A stretch of DNA of 34,592 nucleotides from Thiomargarita sp. (lineage in GTDB: Bacteria; Pseudomonadota; Gammaproteobacteria; Beggiatoales; Beggiatoaceae). The stretch covers positions 1 to 34,592 of the forward strand of contig DYNN01000020.1 in NCBI GenBank assembly GCA_020721045.1, in the 5' to 3' direction. The position numbers were made by a program, and so were the translations under genes. This document shows, piece after piece, positions 8,660 to 18,630 of the stretch. A model generated the notes under the pieces. That model saw only the letters and a list, made by a program, of their open reading frames with translations, had not been told where the DNA came from and did no database searches. Each line of letters opens with the position of its first letter. The first letter of the stretch is position 1.

Positions 8660-9214
8660 ATGCAATTAGTGATTTTAGATCGAGATGGTGTCATCAATTA
8701 CGATTCCGACGAATACATTAAATCTGCGGATGAATGGAAACCGATTCTTGGCAGTTTAGAAGCTATTGCGCGTTTAAATCAAGGCGGTTATCGTGTAGTA
8801 CTTGCCACCAACCAATCGGGATTAGCACGCGGTTTATTTACGCCGGACGATTTACACCAAATTCATAGTAAAATGCTTAAACAACTCGCTGAAGTTGGTG
8901 GCAATATTGAAGCAATTTTTTTCTGTCCACACAGTCAAAAAGACGGCTGTCAGTGCCGAAAACCGCGCCCCGGCTTATTGCTAGACATTGCGAATCGACT
9001 GGGCACTTCGCTTGCTAATGTCATTTCAATTGGAGATTCACTACGAGATTTACAAGCCACCATTGCTGCAGGTGCCAAACCTATATTAGTATTAACTGGA
9101 AATGGAAAACGTACATTAAATCAACTAGAAGCATTTGAAGATGTACCCATTTTTGATAATTTAGCGGCTGTTGCAGATCATTTACTACAAAGTGACGAAA
9201 ATGACAAAGATTAA
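8660..9214 (+). CDS. gmhB: D-glycero-beta-D-manno-heptose-1,7-bisphosphate 7-phosphatase
   Basis: A HAD-family phosphatase of 184 residues that removes the 7-phosphate during ADP-heptose synthesis for the LPS inner core. The N-terminus reads MQLVILDRDGVIN with the nucleophile and acid/base aspartates at D7 and D9. ATNQSGLARG is the second HAD motif. The zinc loop CPHSQKDGCQCRKPRPG (Cys-x-His...Cys-x-Cys) is characteristic of GmhB, and SIGDSLRDLQA is the last HAD motif. The frame is open 15 codons further upstream from a GTG, but that GTG overlaps a TATAAT box, and family members begin at the ATG chosen here. It overlaps plsC by 14 bases, a common pairing in proteobacteria. Confidence 0.92.
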   Translation: MQLVILDRDGVINYDSDEYIKSADEWKPILGSLEAIARLNQGGYRVVLATNQSGLARGLFTPDDLHQIHSKMLKQLAEVGGNIEAIFFCPHSQKDGCQCRKPRPGLLLDIANRLGTSLANVISIGDSLRDLQATIAAGAKPILVLTGNGKRTLNQLEAFEDVPIFDNLAAVADHLLQSDENDKD

Positions 9215-9935
9215 CTTATTCGTGCGCTCCTCATTATTTTCACTGGGTCTGATTGTTTCGCTACTTATTTTCACTACCCTGACTTTGCCATTCAAACTTA
9301 TTTTACCTTATCCGCGCTACTATTATTTAATGTCGAATTGGGGAAAATTTGTTGTCTGGTGGTTGAAAATAACTTGCCGTATTAACTATAAAATTCATGG
9401 ACTTGAAAACATACCCAAACAAACTGTTGTTGTTTTATGTAAACATCAATCGGCTTGGGAAACATTCGCCTTACAGATTTTCTTTCCTGTGCAAGCTTGG
9501 GTTTTAAAAAGAGAATTATTATGGATACCTTTCTTCGGTTGGGCATTAGCTTCAATGAAACCCATTGCTATCGATCGTGACCAACCGCGAAAAGCACTAC
9601 AAAAACTCATAAAATTAGGTCAACAACGATTAGCCCAAAACATTTGGGTAGTTATTTTCCCTGAAGGCACGCGGGTTGCACCCGGAGAAAAAAAACCTTA
9701 TGCAGTCAGTGGTGCATTGTTGGCAACCAAAGCAAACTGTCCGGTGTTGCCCGTTGCGCATAATGCCGGAAATTTTTGGCCCAAACGCGGTTTTATTAAA
9801 TACCCGGGTATAATTCAAATTAGCATTGGTCAACTTATTGATGTAAATGATAAAAAAGCAAACGAAATTAATAAAATTGCTGAAACATGGATAGAAAACG
9901 AGATTGTGCGTTTTGAGCAACAAAATTTCACCTAA
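9201..9935 (+). CDS. plsC: 1-acyl-sn-glycerol-3-phosphate acyltransferase (PlsC family)
   Basis: 244 residues from the ATG at 9201. It transfers an acyl chain to the sn-2 position of lysophosphatidate at the inner membrane. A hydrophobic segment near residues 10-33 anchors the protein. The catalytic block is KHQSAWET, the His-x4-Glu form seen in the NlaB-like branch in place of His-x4-Asp. IFPEGTRVAPG is the phosphate-binding motif, and PVLPVAHNAG follows. An ATG at 9171 in the same frame would lengthen the overlap with gmhB; the 9201 start begins MTKINLF just before the membrane segment and is preferred. It sits directly after gmhB and 29 bases before the NRPS gene. Confidence 0.9.
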   Translation: MTKINLFVRSSLFSLGLIVSLLIFTTLTLPFKLILPYPRYYYLMSNWGKFVVWWLKITCRINYKIHGLENIPKQTVVVLCKHQSAWETFALQIFFPVQAWVLKRELLWIPFFGWALASMKPIAIDRDQPRKALQKLIKLGQQRLAQNIWVVIFPEGTRVAPGEKKPYAVSGALLATKANCPVLPVAHNAGNFWPKRGFIKYPGIIQISIGQLIDVNDKKANEINKIAETWIENEIVRFEQQNFT

Positions 9936-9964
9936 TATTAACCTAACATTATCTAAATTACTTT

Positions 9965-12900
9965 ATGAATGAACATAATATTTTATTTACCAATCAAGAA
10001 TATTTGCCACATAAAAATTACTGGCAAGAACAATTAAAAGAACTGACTCATCATTTTTCTATCAAAATACCTAAAGATAATAGAAAAACTGATCAAAAGC
10101 GCGAAAATATTACTTTTCCCCTCAACCAGACTCAACAAGCCATTGTTTCTAAACTCACTCAAGGTAGATCATTAGAAACATTTATCATCTTATTATCTGC
10201 CTATACGATATTACTAGCCAAATATGCGGGTCACTCTCAATGCATCATCGATACGCCCTTGTTAAAACGAGATAATTTGACTACTGCACAGACTGATACA
10301 GTCACTTTAGTCACTTCACTTAATTTTGAAAATACCATTAAAGAACTCATTGTACAGATTAACCAAATTGTTACTCAAAGCTATAAATATCAAAACTTTC
10401 CTATCCAACTAGCGGCTACCCAATTAACAGAAAGATTGCCTTTTACTCAATTTTTTGCCTATTTCAGTGAAATTCATGCCCAATTACCTATTTTAGATGC
10501 TTACGATTTAGTGATTGCGTTTGATCACTCAGTGTTGACAATCTCCTATAATTCAATCTTATTTTCTGTTGATTTTATAACAAATTTTGCCAATCATTAT
10601 CAAAATATTTTAGCTAACTTTGCAAATATTAATGTAAGTCTTAAAAATATTACTTTGTTGGATGAAACGGAAAGGCAACAAGTATTATTTCATCTAAATG
10701 CGACCCAAACCCATTATCCTGTAGATAAAAATATTAGCCAACTTTTTGAAGAACAAGTAAAAATTACTCCAAATGCTACAGCGATTGTTTTTGAAAATAC
10801 CACTTTGACTTATCAAGCACTCAATGAAAAAGCCAATCAGTTGGCACATTATTTACGTGCGCATTATCAAATACAACTAAATGATTTTATAGCAATTATT
10901 TTAGATCGTTCTGAATATATAATCATTGCGATTTTGGCAATTTTGAAATCGGGTGGTGCTTATTTACCAATTGAACCTGATGCACCAAAAGCAAGAATAC
11001 AATTGATGTTGGATGAATGTCATATTTCGACGATTTTAACGAGTAGCCAGTATGCGGGTAAATTTAAACAAACGATTGATTTGCCAAAATTATTATCTAG
11101 TTTGACTGAAGAAAATAACCAAAATTTACCTTCGTTGAACCAATCCACTGATTTAGCCTACATCATGTATACTTCAGGTTCAACAGGCAAGCCTAAAGGT
11201 GTGTTAATCCAACAAAAAAGCGTGATAAGACTGGTCAAAAACACCAATTACACCGCGATTAAACCAAGCGACCGTTTATTGCAATTATCAAACTATGCCT
11301 TTGATGGTTCTATTTATGATATTTTTGCTGCGTTGTTAAATGGCGCAAGTTTGTATTTATTTCCTAAAGAGTTATTGTTATCAATAGAAAATTTATGTCA
11401 TTTTATTATTAATCATCAAATTAACATTACTTTTATCACAACTGCCCTATTTAATAAAGTTATCGATATTAACCCAAGTGTGATCAGTCAATTTGACAAA
11501 ATTTATTTTGGAGGACAAGAAGCTTCCTTAAAACATGTGAAGATTGCACTACAATATCGTAAAAATCCCGATTCTATCGTTCATGTTTATGGTCCTACCG
11601 AAAATACCACGTTTTCTACCTACTACGTCATCGATACCATAGAGGAAAATGACAGCACTATTCCCATTGGTACGCCTATAAGTAATAGTCAAGTCTATGT
11701 TTTGGACGAACAATTAAATCTTTTACCTATTGGGATAGAAGGTGAAATTTATGTCAGTGGTGATGGAATTGCACGTGGTTATCTAAATAATACAAAATTG
11801 ACAGAAGAACGCTTTTTAAATCATCCATTTATACAAAATGAAAAACTGTATAAAACTGGAGATATTGGGGTTTGGTTAGCCAGTGGACAAATTGATTTTC
11901 GTGGTCGTCGAGATGAGCAAGTTAAAATTCGTGGTTTTCGTGTGGAATTAGGTGAGATTGAAAATGTATTATTAACTCATCCAAATATTCGTCAAGCATT
12001 TGTTATGGCAAGACAATTAGAGGATGGAAATAGAGAATTAGTAGCTTATATCGTGGGTCAAGTGAATATTATAGAAATCAGGGCATATTTAGCAAATAAT
12101 TTATCCGATTATATGATTCCTGCGCATTTTGTATCATTGGATAGTTTACCTTTGAATTTAAACGGAAAAGTGGATAAGCAGGCATTACCCGCGCCAGAAT
12201 CTGCCAGTTTGATTTTGGGAACAACTTATGTTGCGCCACGTACTGAAATTGAACAACATTTGGCTGCTGTTTGGCAAAAAGTATTGGATAAGCAAGAAAT
12301 TGGTATTTATGATAATTATTTTGCTTTGGGAGGAGATTCCATTAAAGCAATCCAAATTGCTTCGCGTTTACATCAAGAAAATCTAAAAGTTGAAGTAAAA
12401 GATATATTTTTGTACCAAACTATTGCTGAATTAGCTGAACAAGTGGGTACGGTAAAAAATGTGATTAATCAATCAGATATCAGTGGTATTATTCCTTTAA
12501 CTGCGGTACAAGCTTGGTTGTTTGAGCATTATTTATTAGAACAGTGTGCGCATTTTAATCAATCAATTTTGACGAAAATTATTCAACGATTACAAAGTGA
12601 TGCGTTAAAACAAGCATTAGCTAAATTGCAACAACATCATGATGCTTTGAGAATGCGTTATTATCGCGATAAAGATCAAGTTATCCAAGAAAATGCGGAT
12701 GTTAATTGTCCTGTACATTTAGAAGTAATTGATTTACGTGGACAAATGGAAGCGATGTCTCATTTACAGCAACATGCTGATAGGTTGCAAAGTAGTTTTC
12801 ATTTGTCCGTTGCGCCTTTGATAAAAACGGCGTTATATCAATTAGATGACGCTGATTATTTGTTAATTATTGTACATCATTTGGTGATTGATGGCGTGTC

Positions 12901-13891
12901 ATGGCGGATTTTATTGGAAGATTTACAGTTGCTTTATCAACAAGTTTTGCAAGGTCAAACCTTGTGTTTACCGACTAAAACAGATGCTTTTCAAACTTGG
13001 GCGTATCGTATGCACGAATATGCAAAAAGCAAAACATTACTTTCTGAATTTGATTATTGGTATATACTTGAAAATAAAGAAATTAAATCATTGATTTGTG
13101 ATAATGAATCTGCTTTAAATTTAGAAAAAGACTTAAAACAAGCTACTTTTGCTTTAACTAATCAAGAAACCATTGATTTGCTCACTAAGGTGAATGAGGT
13201 TTATCGTACAGAAATTAATGATATTTTACTGACGGCGTTGGCGATCAGCTTGTATCGTTGGTCAGGTTCAGCTCAAACTTTATTGAGTTTGGAAGGGCAT
13301 GGGCGTGAAGCAATTGTGGATAATATCGATGTGGGTAGAACGGTGGGTTGGTTTACTAGTATTTATCCGGTGTTGTTGGATTTAGCTGTAGAAAATGAGA
13401 TCGGTTATCAGATTAAAAGTATTAAAGAAACGCTGCGAAAAGTGCCTAATAAGGGCGTTGGTTATGGTATTTTGCGTTATCTAACACCTAAAAACTTATT
13501 ATCTGTTCCATTGACTGTGACTCCACAAATGAGTTTTAATTATTTAGGTCAATTTGAGGAAAATCAAGGTGATTGGGTTTTGTTAACCGAAGGCAAAGGG
13601 CATGAAATTAGTCATGAATGGCAGTGGTTGAATAAGTTAGATTTTGTGTGTTATGTCGTCGCACAGCAATTACATGTAGTGATTCACTATAATAGTTGTT
13701 CATTCAATTTAGAAACTATCACGCGTTTATCTTCGTTGTATCATCAGGCATTACAGGATGTAATTGTGCATTGTTTGAATGCTGATGACGCAAGTCTAAC
13801 GCCTAGTGATATTGATTATGAAGGTTTGGAAATTGATGAGTTGGATGAGATGTTAGCAGGACTAGAACAGACGTTTCGTGATCATTCATGA
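9965..13891 (+). CDS. Non-ribosomal peptide synthetase module: half C - A - PCP - E
   Basis: 1308 residues. Residues ~1-240 match only the C-terminal lobe of a condensation domain (NYWQEQL..., then a LLSAYTILLAKYAG segment); the HHxxxDG lobe is absent. The adenylation domain spans ~255-745: YTSGSTGKPKG (from 402), NYAFDGSIYDIFAALLNGA, YGPTENTT, YKTGDIG, RGRRDEQVKIRGFRVELGE and NGKVDKQ. Reading the specificity pocket against GrsA by eye gives roughly D-G-Y-F-I-F-V-T-F-K, a hydrophobic pocket that I cannot assign to an amino acid. The carrier has GGDS with the phosphopantetheine Ser792. Residues ~835-1285 are an epimerisation domain with HHLVIDGVSW (His971/His972), EGHGRE and NYLGQFE. There is no thioesterase. 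It should load and epimerise one amino acid and pass it to a partner encoded elsewhere. No Shine-Dalgarno is evident at the start; it may be read from the gmhB-plsC transcript. Confidence 0.9.
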   Translation: MNEHNILFTNQEYLPHKNYWQEQLKELTHHFSIKIPKDNRKTDQKRENITFPLNQTQQAIVSKLTQGRSLETFIILLSAYTILLAKYAGHSQCIIDTPLLKRDNLTTAQTDTVTLVTSLNFENTIKELIVQINQIVTQSYKYQNFPIQLAATQLTERLPFTQFFAYFSEIHAQLPILDAYDLVIAFDHSVLTISYNSILFSVDFITNFANHYQNILANFANINVSLKNITLLDETERQQVLFHLNATQTHYPVDKNISQLFEEQVKITPNATAIVFENTTLTYQALNEKANQLAHYLRAHYQIQLNDFIAIILDRSEYIIIAILAILKSGGAYLPIEPDAPKARIQLMLDECHISTILTSSQYAGKFKQTIDLPKLLSSLTEENNQNLPSLNQSTDLAYIMYTSGSTGKPKGVLIQQKSVIRLVKNTNYTAIKPSDRLLQLSNYAFDGSIYDIFAALLNGASLYLFPKELLLSIENLCHFIINHQINITFITTALFNKVIDINPSVISQFDKIYFGGQEASLKHVKIALQYRKNPDSIVHVYGPTENTTFSTYYVIDTIEENDSTIPIGTPISNSQVYVLDEQLNLLPIGIEGEIYVSGDGIARGYLNNTKLTEERFLNHPFIQNEKLYKTGDIGVWLASGQIDFRGRRDEQVKIRGFRVELGEIENVLLTHPNIRQAFVMARQLEDGNRELVAYIVGQVNIIEIRAYLANNLSDYMIPAHFVSLDSLPLNLNGKVDKQALPAPESASLILGTTYVAPRTEIEQHLAAVWQKVLDKQEIGIYDNYFALGGDSIKAIQIASRLHQENLKVEVKDIFLYQTIAELAEQVGTVKNVINQSDISGIIPLTAVQAWLFEHYLLEQCAHFNQSILTKIIQRLQSDALKQALAKLQQHHDALRMRYYRDKDQVIQENADVNCPVHLEVIDLRGQMEAMSHLQQHADRLQSSFHLSVAPLIKTALYQLDDADYLLIIVHHLVIDGVSWRILLEDLQLLYQQVLQGQTLCLPTKTDAFQTWAYRMHEYAKSKTLLSEFDYWYILENKEIKSLICDNESALNLEKDLKQATFALTNQETIDLLTKVNEVYRTEINDILLTALAISLYRWSGSAQTLLSLEGHGREAIVDNIDVGRTVGWFTSIYPVLLDLAVENEIGYQIKSIKETLRKVPNKGVGYGILRYLTPKNLLSVPLTVTPQMSFNYLGQFEENQGDWVLLTEGKGHEISHEWQWLNKLDFVCYVVAQQLHVVIHYNSCSFNLETITRLSSLYHQALQDVIVHCLNADDASLTPSDIDYEGLEIDELDEMLAGLEQTFRDHS

Positions 13892-13928
13892 AAGCGCACC
13901 AATTGTGAGTATGATGCGCTTTTTGTTT
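13891..13928 (+). terminator. Rho-independent terminator after the NRPS gene
   Basis: AAAGCGCA and TGCGCTTT form a 7-8 bp stem around a 16-base loop, followed by TTTTGTTT. The stem starts at the NRPS stop codon and fills the gap to the convergent pcnB stop. On the opposite strand the same stem follows pcnB but with a weak T-tract. Confidence 0.8.
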
Positions 13929-15342
13929 ATACGGTAGGCGTAGTTTTAGTATTGTTTTTTTTATGTGGTCTACGTCTTCTACGTACGATTTTCTTGGGTT
14001 CAGAGGTTTCAGGCGTTGGCGTTTCTTCAATGGATGCATCTTGTCCCATTTGTACCCGTGTCCAAAATTTGATCCAAGTTTCTAACGGTTCCCCTGAATT
14101 GGCACGCAAGATTAGAAAATCGTAACTTGCTCGAAAACGCGGATGTTGTACTAGTCCCACGTTGCGTTTACTTTTGCTTTTGCGACGGGTTAATCGAAGT
14201 TGTAGTACCCAAATCTCTTGCATTAAAGTGATGATGCGTCTCGGAATTGCGACGCGCTTATTTTGTTCGGTCCACACGCGTTGACTGCAATGAAATAATA
14301 AAGCTTGTTCATTGGCATTTTCTTCTCGCTCTTTTTCAAACAGCCGCATGATTGGGTGCCATAAGAATGCTGCAAATAGAAAAGCGGGTAAGACAGATTG
14401 CCCTTTGGCAAATCGTTCATCTGTATTTTGCATGGCTTTTTCGATGAAGGTTAATGCAATTGGATTTTCTATAAACGATTGTTCTGTCAGTGGAAATAAT
14501 TGACCAAATAGTTGGTGTTGACGCAATTGTTGGAGTGATTGAACTGCGTGACCGGTCAAAAATAATTTGAGCATTTCTTCGTATAAACGTGAGGTATTGA
14601 CGTTATCTAGTAGGTGACTAAATTGTTGAATCGGTGCAGCAGTTGCGGGATCGAGTTGAAAGTTCAATTTTGCTACAAAACGTAATGCACGCAGCATTCG
14701 CACTGGGTCTTCTTGATAGCGTAATAAGGGGTCTCCGATTAAACGCACAATGCCTAAACGTAAGTCTTCGATTCCATTTGCATAACCAATGACAGAAAAA
14801 TCACTGATGTCATAGTAAAGTGCGTTGATGGTAAAATCGCGTCGCCATGCATCTTCTTCTAAAGTAGTGCCGTAAACGTTATCACGCACAATACAACCGT
14901 CTTTGATCACCCGATCTCCTACTTCTTGCATTTCATGCGCGCGAAAAGTGGCAACTTCAATCAGGTCTCTGCCAATATGTACATGGGCTAATACAAAACG
15001 TCTACCGATAAGATGGCAATAGTGGAATAAATTTTTGACTTGTTCGGGGCGCGCATTGGTCACAATATCGAAGTCTTTGGGCAGTTGTCCCAATAAAACA
15101 TCACGCACACCACCACCGACTAAATACGCCTGATAACCTGCACGATGAAGTTCATAAAGCACTTTTAGCGCAGATTTGCTAATCAGTTGACGAGACAATA
15201 TATGTTCTGAGCGTCGAATCCGTTGTGGTGGCAGAGAATGTTTGATCTTTTCTATCGGTGCAGATTGTGGTTCTGCAATGTTTTTGGGATTATTGAATAT
15301 ATTTTTTATGCTTGCAATTAAACGCTTGTAAGCTGCCATCAT
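13927..15342 (-). CDS. pcnB: Poly(A) polymerase I
   Basis: 471 residues, close to the E. coli enzyme. It adds 3' poly(A) tails that mark RNA for decay. The nucleotidyltransferase core is LVGGGVRDVLLG (GGG at 76-78) followed by KDFDIVTNA, with the metal-binding aspartates D90 and D92. RRFVLAHVHIGRDLIEVATFRA and DAWRRDFTINALYYD-type motifs follow (EEDAWRRDFTINALYYD), then the RNA-binding region DPVRMLRALRFVAKL. The C-terminus is strongly basic (RRRRRPHKK), typical of PcnB and not of CCA-adding enzymes. Two adjacent ATGs lie at 15342 and 15339; AAGGA is 5 or 8 bases upstream of them, so either may be used. The usual neighbour folK is not here. Confidence 0.92.
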   Translation of the reverse strand: MMAAYKRLIASIKNIFNNPKNIAEPQSAPIEKIKHSLPPQRIRRSEHILSRQLISKSALKVLYELHRAGYQAYLVGGGVRDVLLGQLPKDFDIVTNARPEQVKNLFHYCHLIGRRFVLAHVHIGRDLIEVATFRAHEMQEVGDRVIKDGCIVRDNVYGTTLEEDAWRRDFTINALYYDISDFSVIGYANGIEDLRLGIVRLIGDPLLRYQEDPVRMLRALRFVAKLNFQLDPATAAPIQQFSHLLDNVNTSRLYEEMLKLFLTGHAVQSLQQLRQHQLFGQLFPLTEQSFIENPIALTFIEKAMQNTDERFAKGQSVLPAFLFAAFLWHPIMRLFEKEREENANEQALLFHCSQRVWTEQNKRVAIPRRIITLMQEIWVLQLRLTRRKSKSKRNVGLVQHPRFRASYDFLILRANSGEPLETWIKFWTRVQMGQDASIEETPTPETSEPKKIVRRRRRPHKKNNTKTTPTV

Positions 15343-15407
15343 CGCAATCCTTGACGAATTTGTGTTTATTATAATGTATCTAAGAGATTGGTGTTAATTT
15401 ATTTATA

Positions 15408-16679
15408 TCAATTGGAAACACCGCTAAAATATTGTTGACCATAATTTGCCACGTCAATATCTTTTAATTTAAAGGTAATGCCGAATTTTTGTTCTGATTT
15501 ATTCTGTTCTGCACGCACGCCTTGACTAAAATCGACACTGACAAAAGTCGGTTCGCTGGCTAAAATCTCAACTAAGTTAGAGGGTGTTGGGCTATAACCT
15601 TCTATTTCTACTACGCCATTTTCTATTTTAAAATTGGAAATCCAGCTGTCTTTGGGGATTAAACTTTCTAATTTAGTCAGAACAGCTAATACATTCTGAT
15701 TGGGAAAGTTTTTAATCGGCGCAATGGCTTCTTCAATATTTACTGCATCTATTTGTAATTCACTGACATCACGTGTGTCTGCACGCAGTTTCGCCAGTCG
15801 TTTTTGCAAGGCATGTTCATAATGAATAACAGCACCAATTGCAACGATGAGCGCTAACATGACTAAAGTAGCGGCGATTGCTAAGAATCGACGTTTTTTT
15901 CGTTGTGCTATCTGGGCTAAATGGGCAATTGCTGCATTAGAAACAAAGGCATAGCCATAAACATTAGGACAAGGCATGGGTAATTTTTCCCAATCTGCTG
16001 ATTTGTCTTTGTGTATTTCTGGAAATTTAGCACTGGTAGTGGTAATAATCTCTTCTAATTGTTGATGAAAACTGGTTTCTTCACAGTCAATTTTTGAATA
16101 GTATAACCATTTTTGTATAATTTCATCTGTCCAAATTACGATCGTGACAGCGGTTTCATCTTCATCATAAATATAAACTGGACGCGTTTTGGGTGGAACA
16201 GCCACTAGGGGACGCGGCAAAATACAAGCTAGAAACAAGCCTACTTTATTAAACGCGCGATAAAGTTCATCTGCCCGTTTACTCGACATCCATAAAGCAA
16301 CTGTCATACCATCAGTTTCTTGTGGTTGTACAGCTAATAAAAGCGGTTCATTGGTGCCTGGAAGTAATGTAGGTAGCTGTAAACTAACCACATTTTTTAT
16401 ATTTTGGGCAGCGATTGCGGGCAATTGTATACTCGTCATCACAAATTCACTGCTGGGTAAGGCAAGAGAAATACGCTGCTGATTATCAGTATTAGGCAGT
16501 AAACGACGTGCGGCTTCAGCCAATTCAGTCGGATTGGGTTCTAAGACAGATTCATCTTGTAAAGCCACTAAATGTTGTCGTTCTGTATGTAGCAGAATAT
16601 TGCCATAAACAATCAAACAAATATCACAACGCGGTATATTTTTAGTTGAGCGATGTAATTTAGGAAACTTAATTTTCAT
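15408..16679 (-). CDS. GspL/PilM-PilN-like single-pass membrane protein
   Basis: 423 residues with the layout of a secretion/pilus platform protein. A cytoplasmic actin-fold-like N-terminal part (~15-250) contains ISLALPSSEFVMTSIQLPAI, as in GspL and PilM-like proteins. After a basic stretch (QRKKRR) comes one membrane segment at ~265-287, then a coiled segment and a periplasmic PilN/GspL-type alpha-beta domain (LTKLESLIPKDSWISNFKIENGVVEIEGYS). This equals PilM and PilN joined in one chain, as in GspL of type II secretion. No other gsp or pil gene is in the window. A TATAAT (16682-16687, minus strand) lies only 2 bases before the ATG and there is no Shine-Dalgarno, so the transcript might be leaderless. 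Exact system unknown. Confidence 0.68.
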   Translation of the reverse strand: MKIKFPKLHRSTKNIPRCDICLIVYGNILLHTERQHLVALQDESVLEPNPTELAEAARRLLPNTDNQQRISLALPSSEFVMTSIQLPAIAAQNIKNVVSLQLPTLLPGTNEPLLLAVQPQETDGMTVALWMSSKRADELYRAFNKVGLFLACILPRPLVAVPPKTRPVYIYDEDETAVTIVIWTDEIIQKWLYYSKIDCEETSFHQQLEEIITTTSAKFPEIHKDKSADWEKLPMPCPNVYGYAFVSNAAIAHLAQIAQRKKRRFLAIAATLVMLALIVAIGAVIHYEHALQKRLAKLRADTRDVSELQIDAVNIEEAIAPIKNFPNQNVLAVLTKLESLIPKDSWISNFKIENGVVEIEGYSPTPSNLVEILASEPTFVSVDFSQGVRAEQNKSEQKFGITFKLKDIDVANYGQQYFSGVSN

Positions 16680-16863
16680 GCATTATACTTAATAGCGAGC
16701 TAATCATTCTAAAGCAAATAATCTATAATTATTAATATATTGAAATCGAACTGACTCATTTTGCAATAATATTGTCACTAATCATACCAAATTTTAACCT
16801 AGAATTCCTAAAATTTTTGACTTTATTGAGATTAATGTGATTCAGATGAGATAATTTTGGGGT

Positions 16864-16887
16864 GTAACAAGGGATAGCCCTTGCTAC
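16864..16887. repeat. Short palindrome downstream of guaB
   Basis: GTAACAAGGG and CCCTTGCTAC form a 10-bp stem with one mismatch and a 4-base loop, 10 bases after the guaB stop codon. No T-tract follows on the guaB strand, so it is more likely a dispersed palindrome or an mRNA 3'-end stabiliser than a classical terminator. The remaining 200 bases up to 16680 are AT-rich and must contain the promoter of the GspL-like gene; I see no other feature there. Confidence 0.5.
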
Positions 16888-16897
16888 AGGAGAAAGG

Positions 16898-18403
<1,506 letters not shown>

Positions 18404-18405
18404 CT

Positions 18406-18435
18406 AGTTTACACTATTTTGCTCACTTCTGTCAC
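18406..18435 (-). promoter_or_regulatory. Candidate sigma70 promoter of guaB
   Basis: On the minus strand GTGACA (18430-18435) and TAAACT (18406-18411) are separated by 18 bases and lie about 42-70 bases before the guaB start. Each hexamer matches the consensus only partly. This is an inspection-level call. Confidence 0.3.
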
Positions 18436-18484
18436 AGAAACGTAAAGACGGCTAGGGCAAACGCATTAAAATTTCAGAGACCGT

Positions 18485-18630
18485 GGGTCCAATGCCATTA
18501 AGTTAAGCGTTTCCCTCCCTTTTTTAAAGGGGGCAGGGGGATTTAAGTAATTGAAATATAAAAAATCCCCCTCAATCCCCCTTTGGCAAAGGGGGAAGCG
18601 AAATTTCCTTAACTTAATGTTATTGAGTCC
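18485..18630. repeat. Long palindromic element overlapping the 3' end of prpD
   Basis: An imperfect inverted repeat of about 145 bases. The outer arms are TCCAATGCCATTAAGTTAA (18488-18506) and, inverted, TTAACTTAATGTTATTGAG (18609-18627). The inner arms are AAAGGGGGCAGGGGGATTT (18526-18544) and AAATCCCCCTCAATCCCCC (near 18563-18581). Its right arm contains the last codons and the TAA of prpD. It fills most of the gap between prpD and guaB and could act as a terminator for prpD. The C5/G5 style matches the element at 643-851, suggesting one repeat family. There is no ORF of its own. Confidence 0.75.

Noticed and set aside
13927-15342. CCA-adding tRNA nucleotidyltransferase
   Set aside because: The N-terminal extension and highly basic tail are typical of PcnB.
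16864-16887. Classical Rho-independent terminator of guaB
   Set aside because: Good stem but no T-tract on the guaB strand; kept only as a palindrome.
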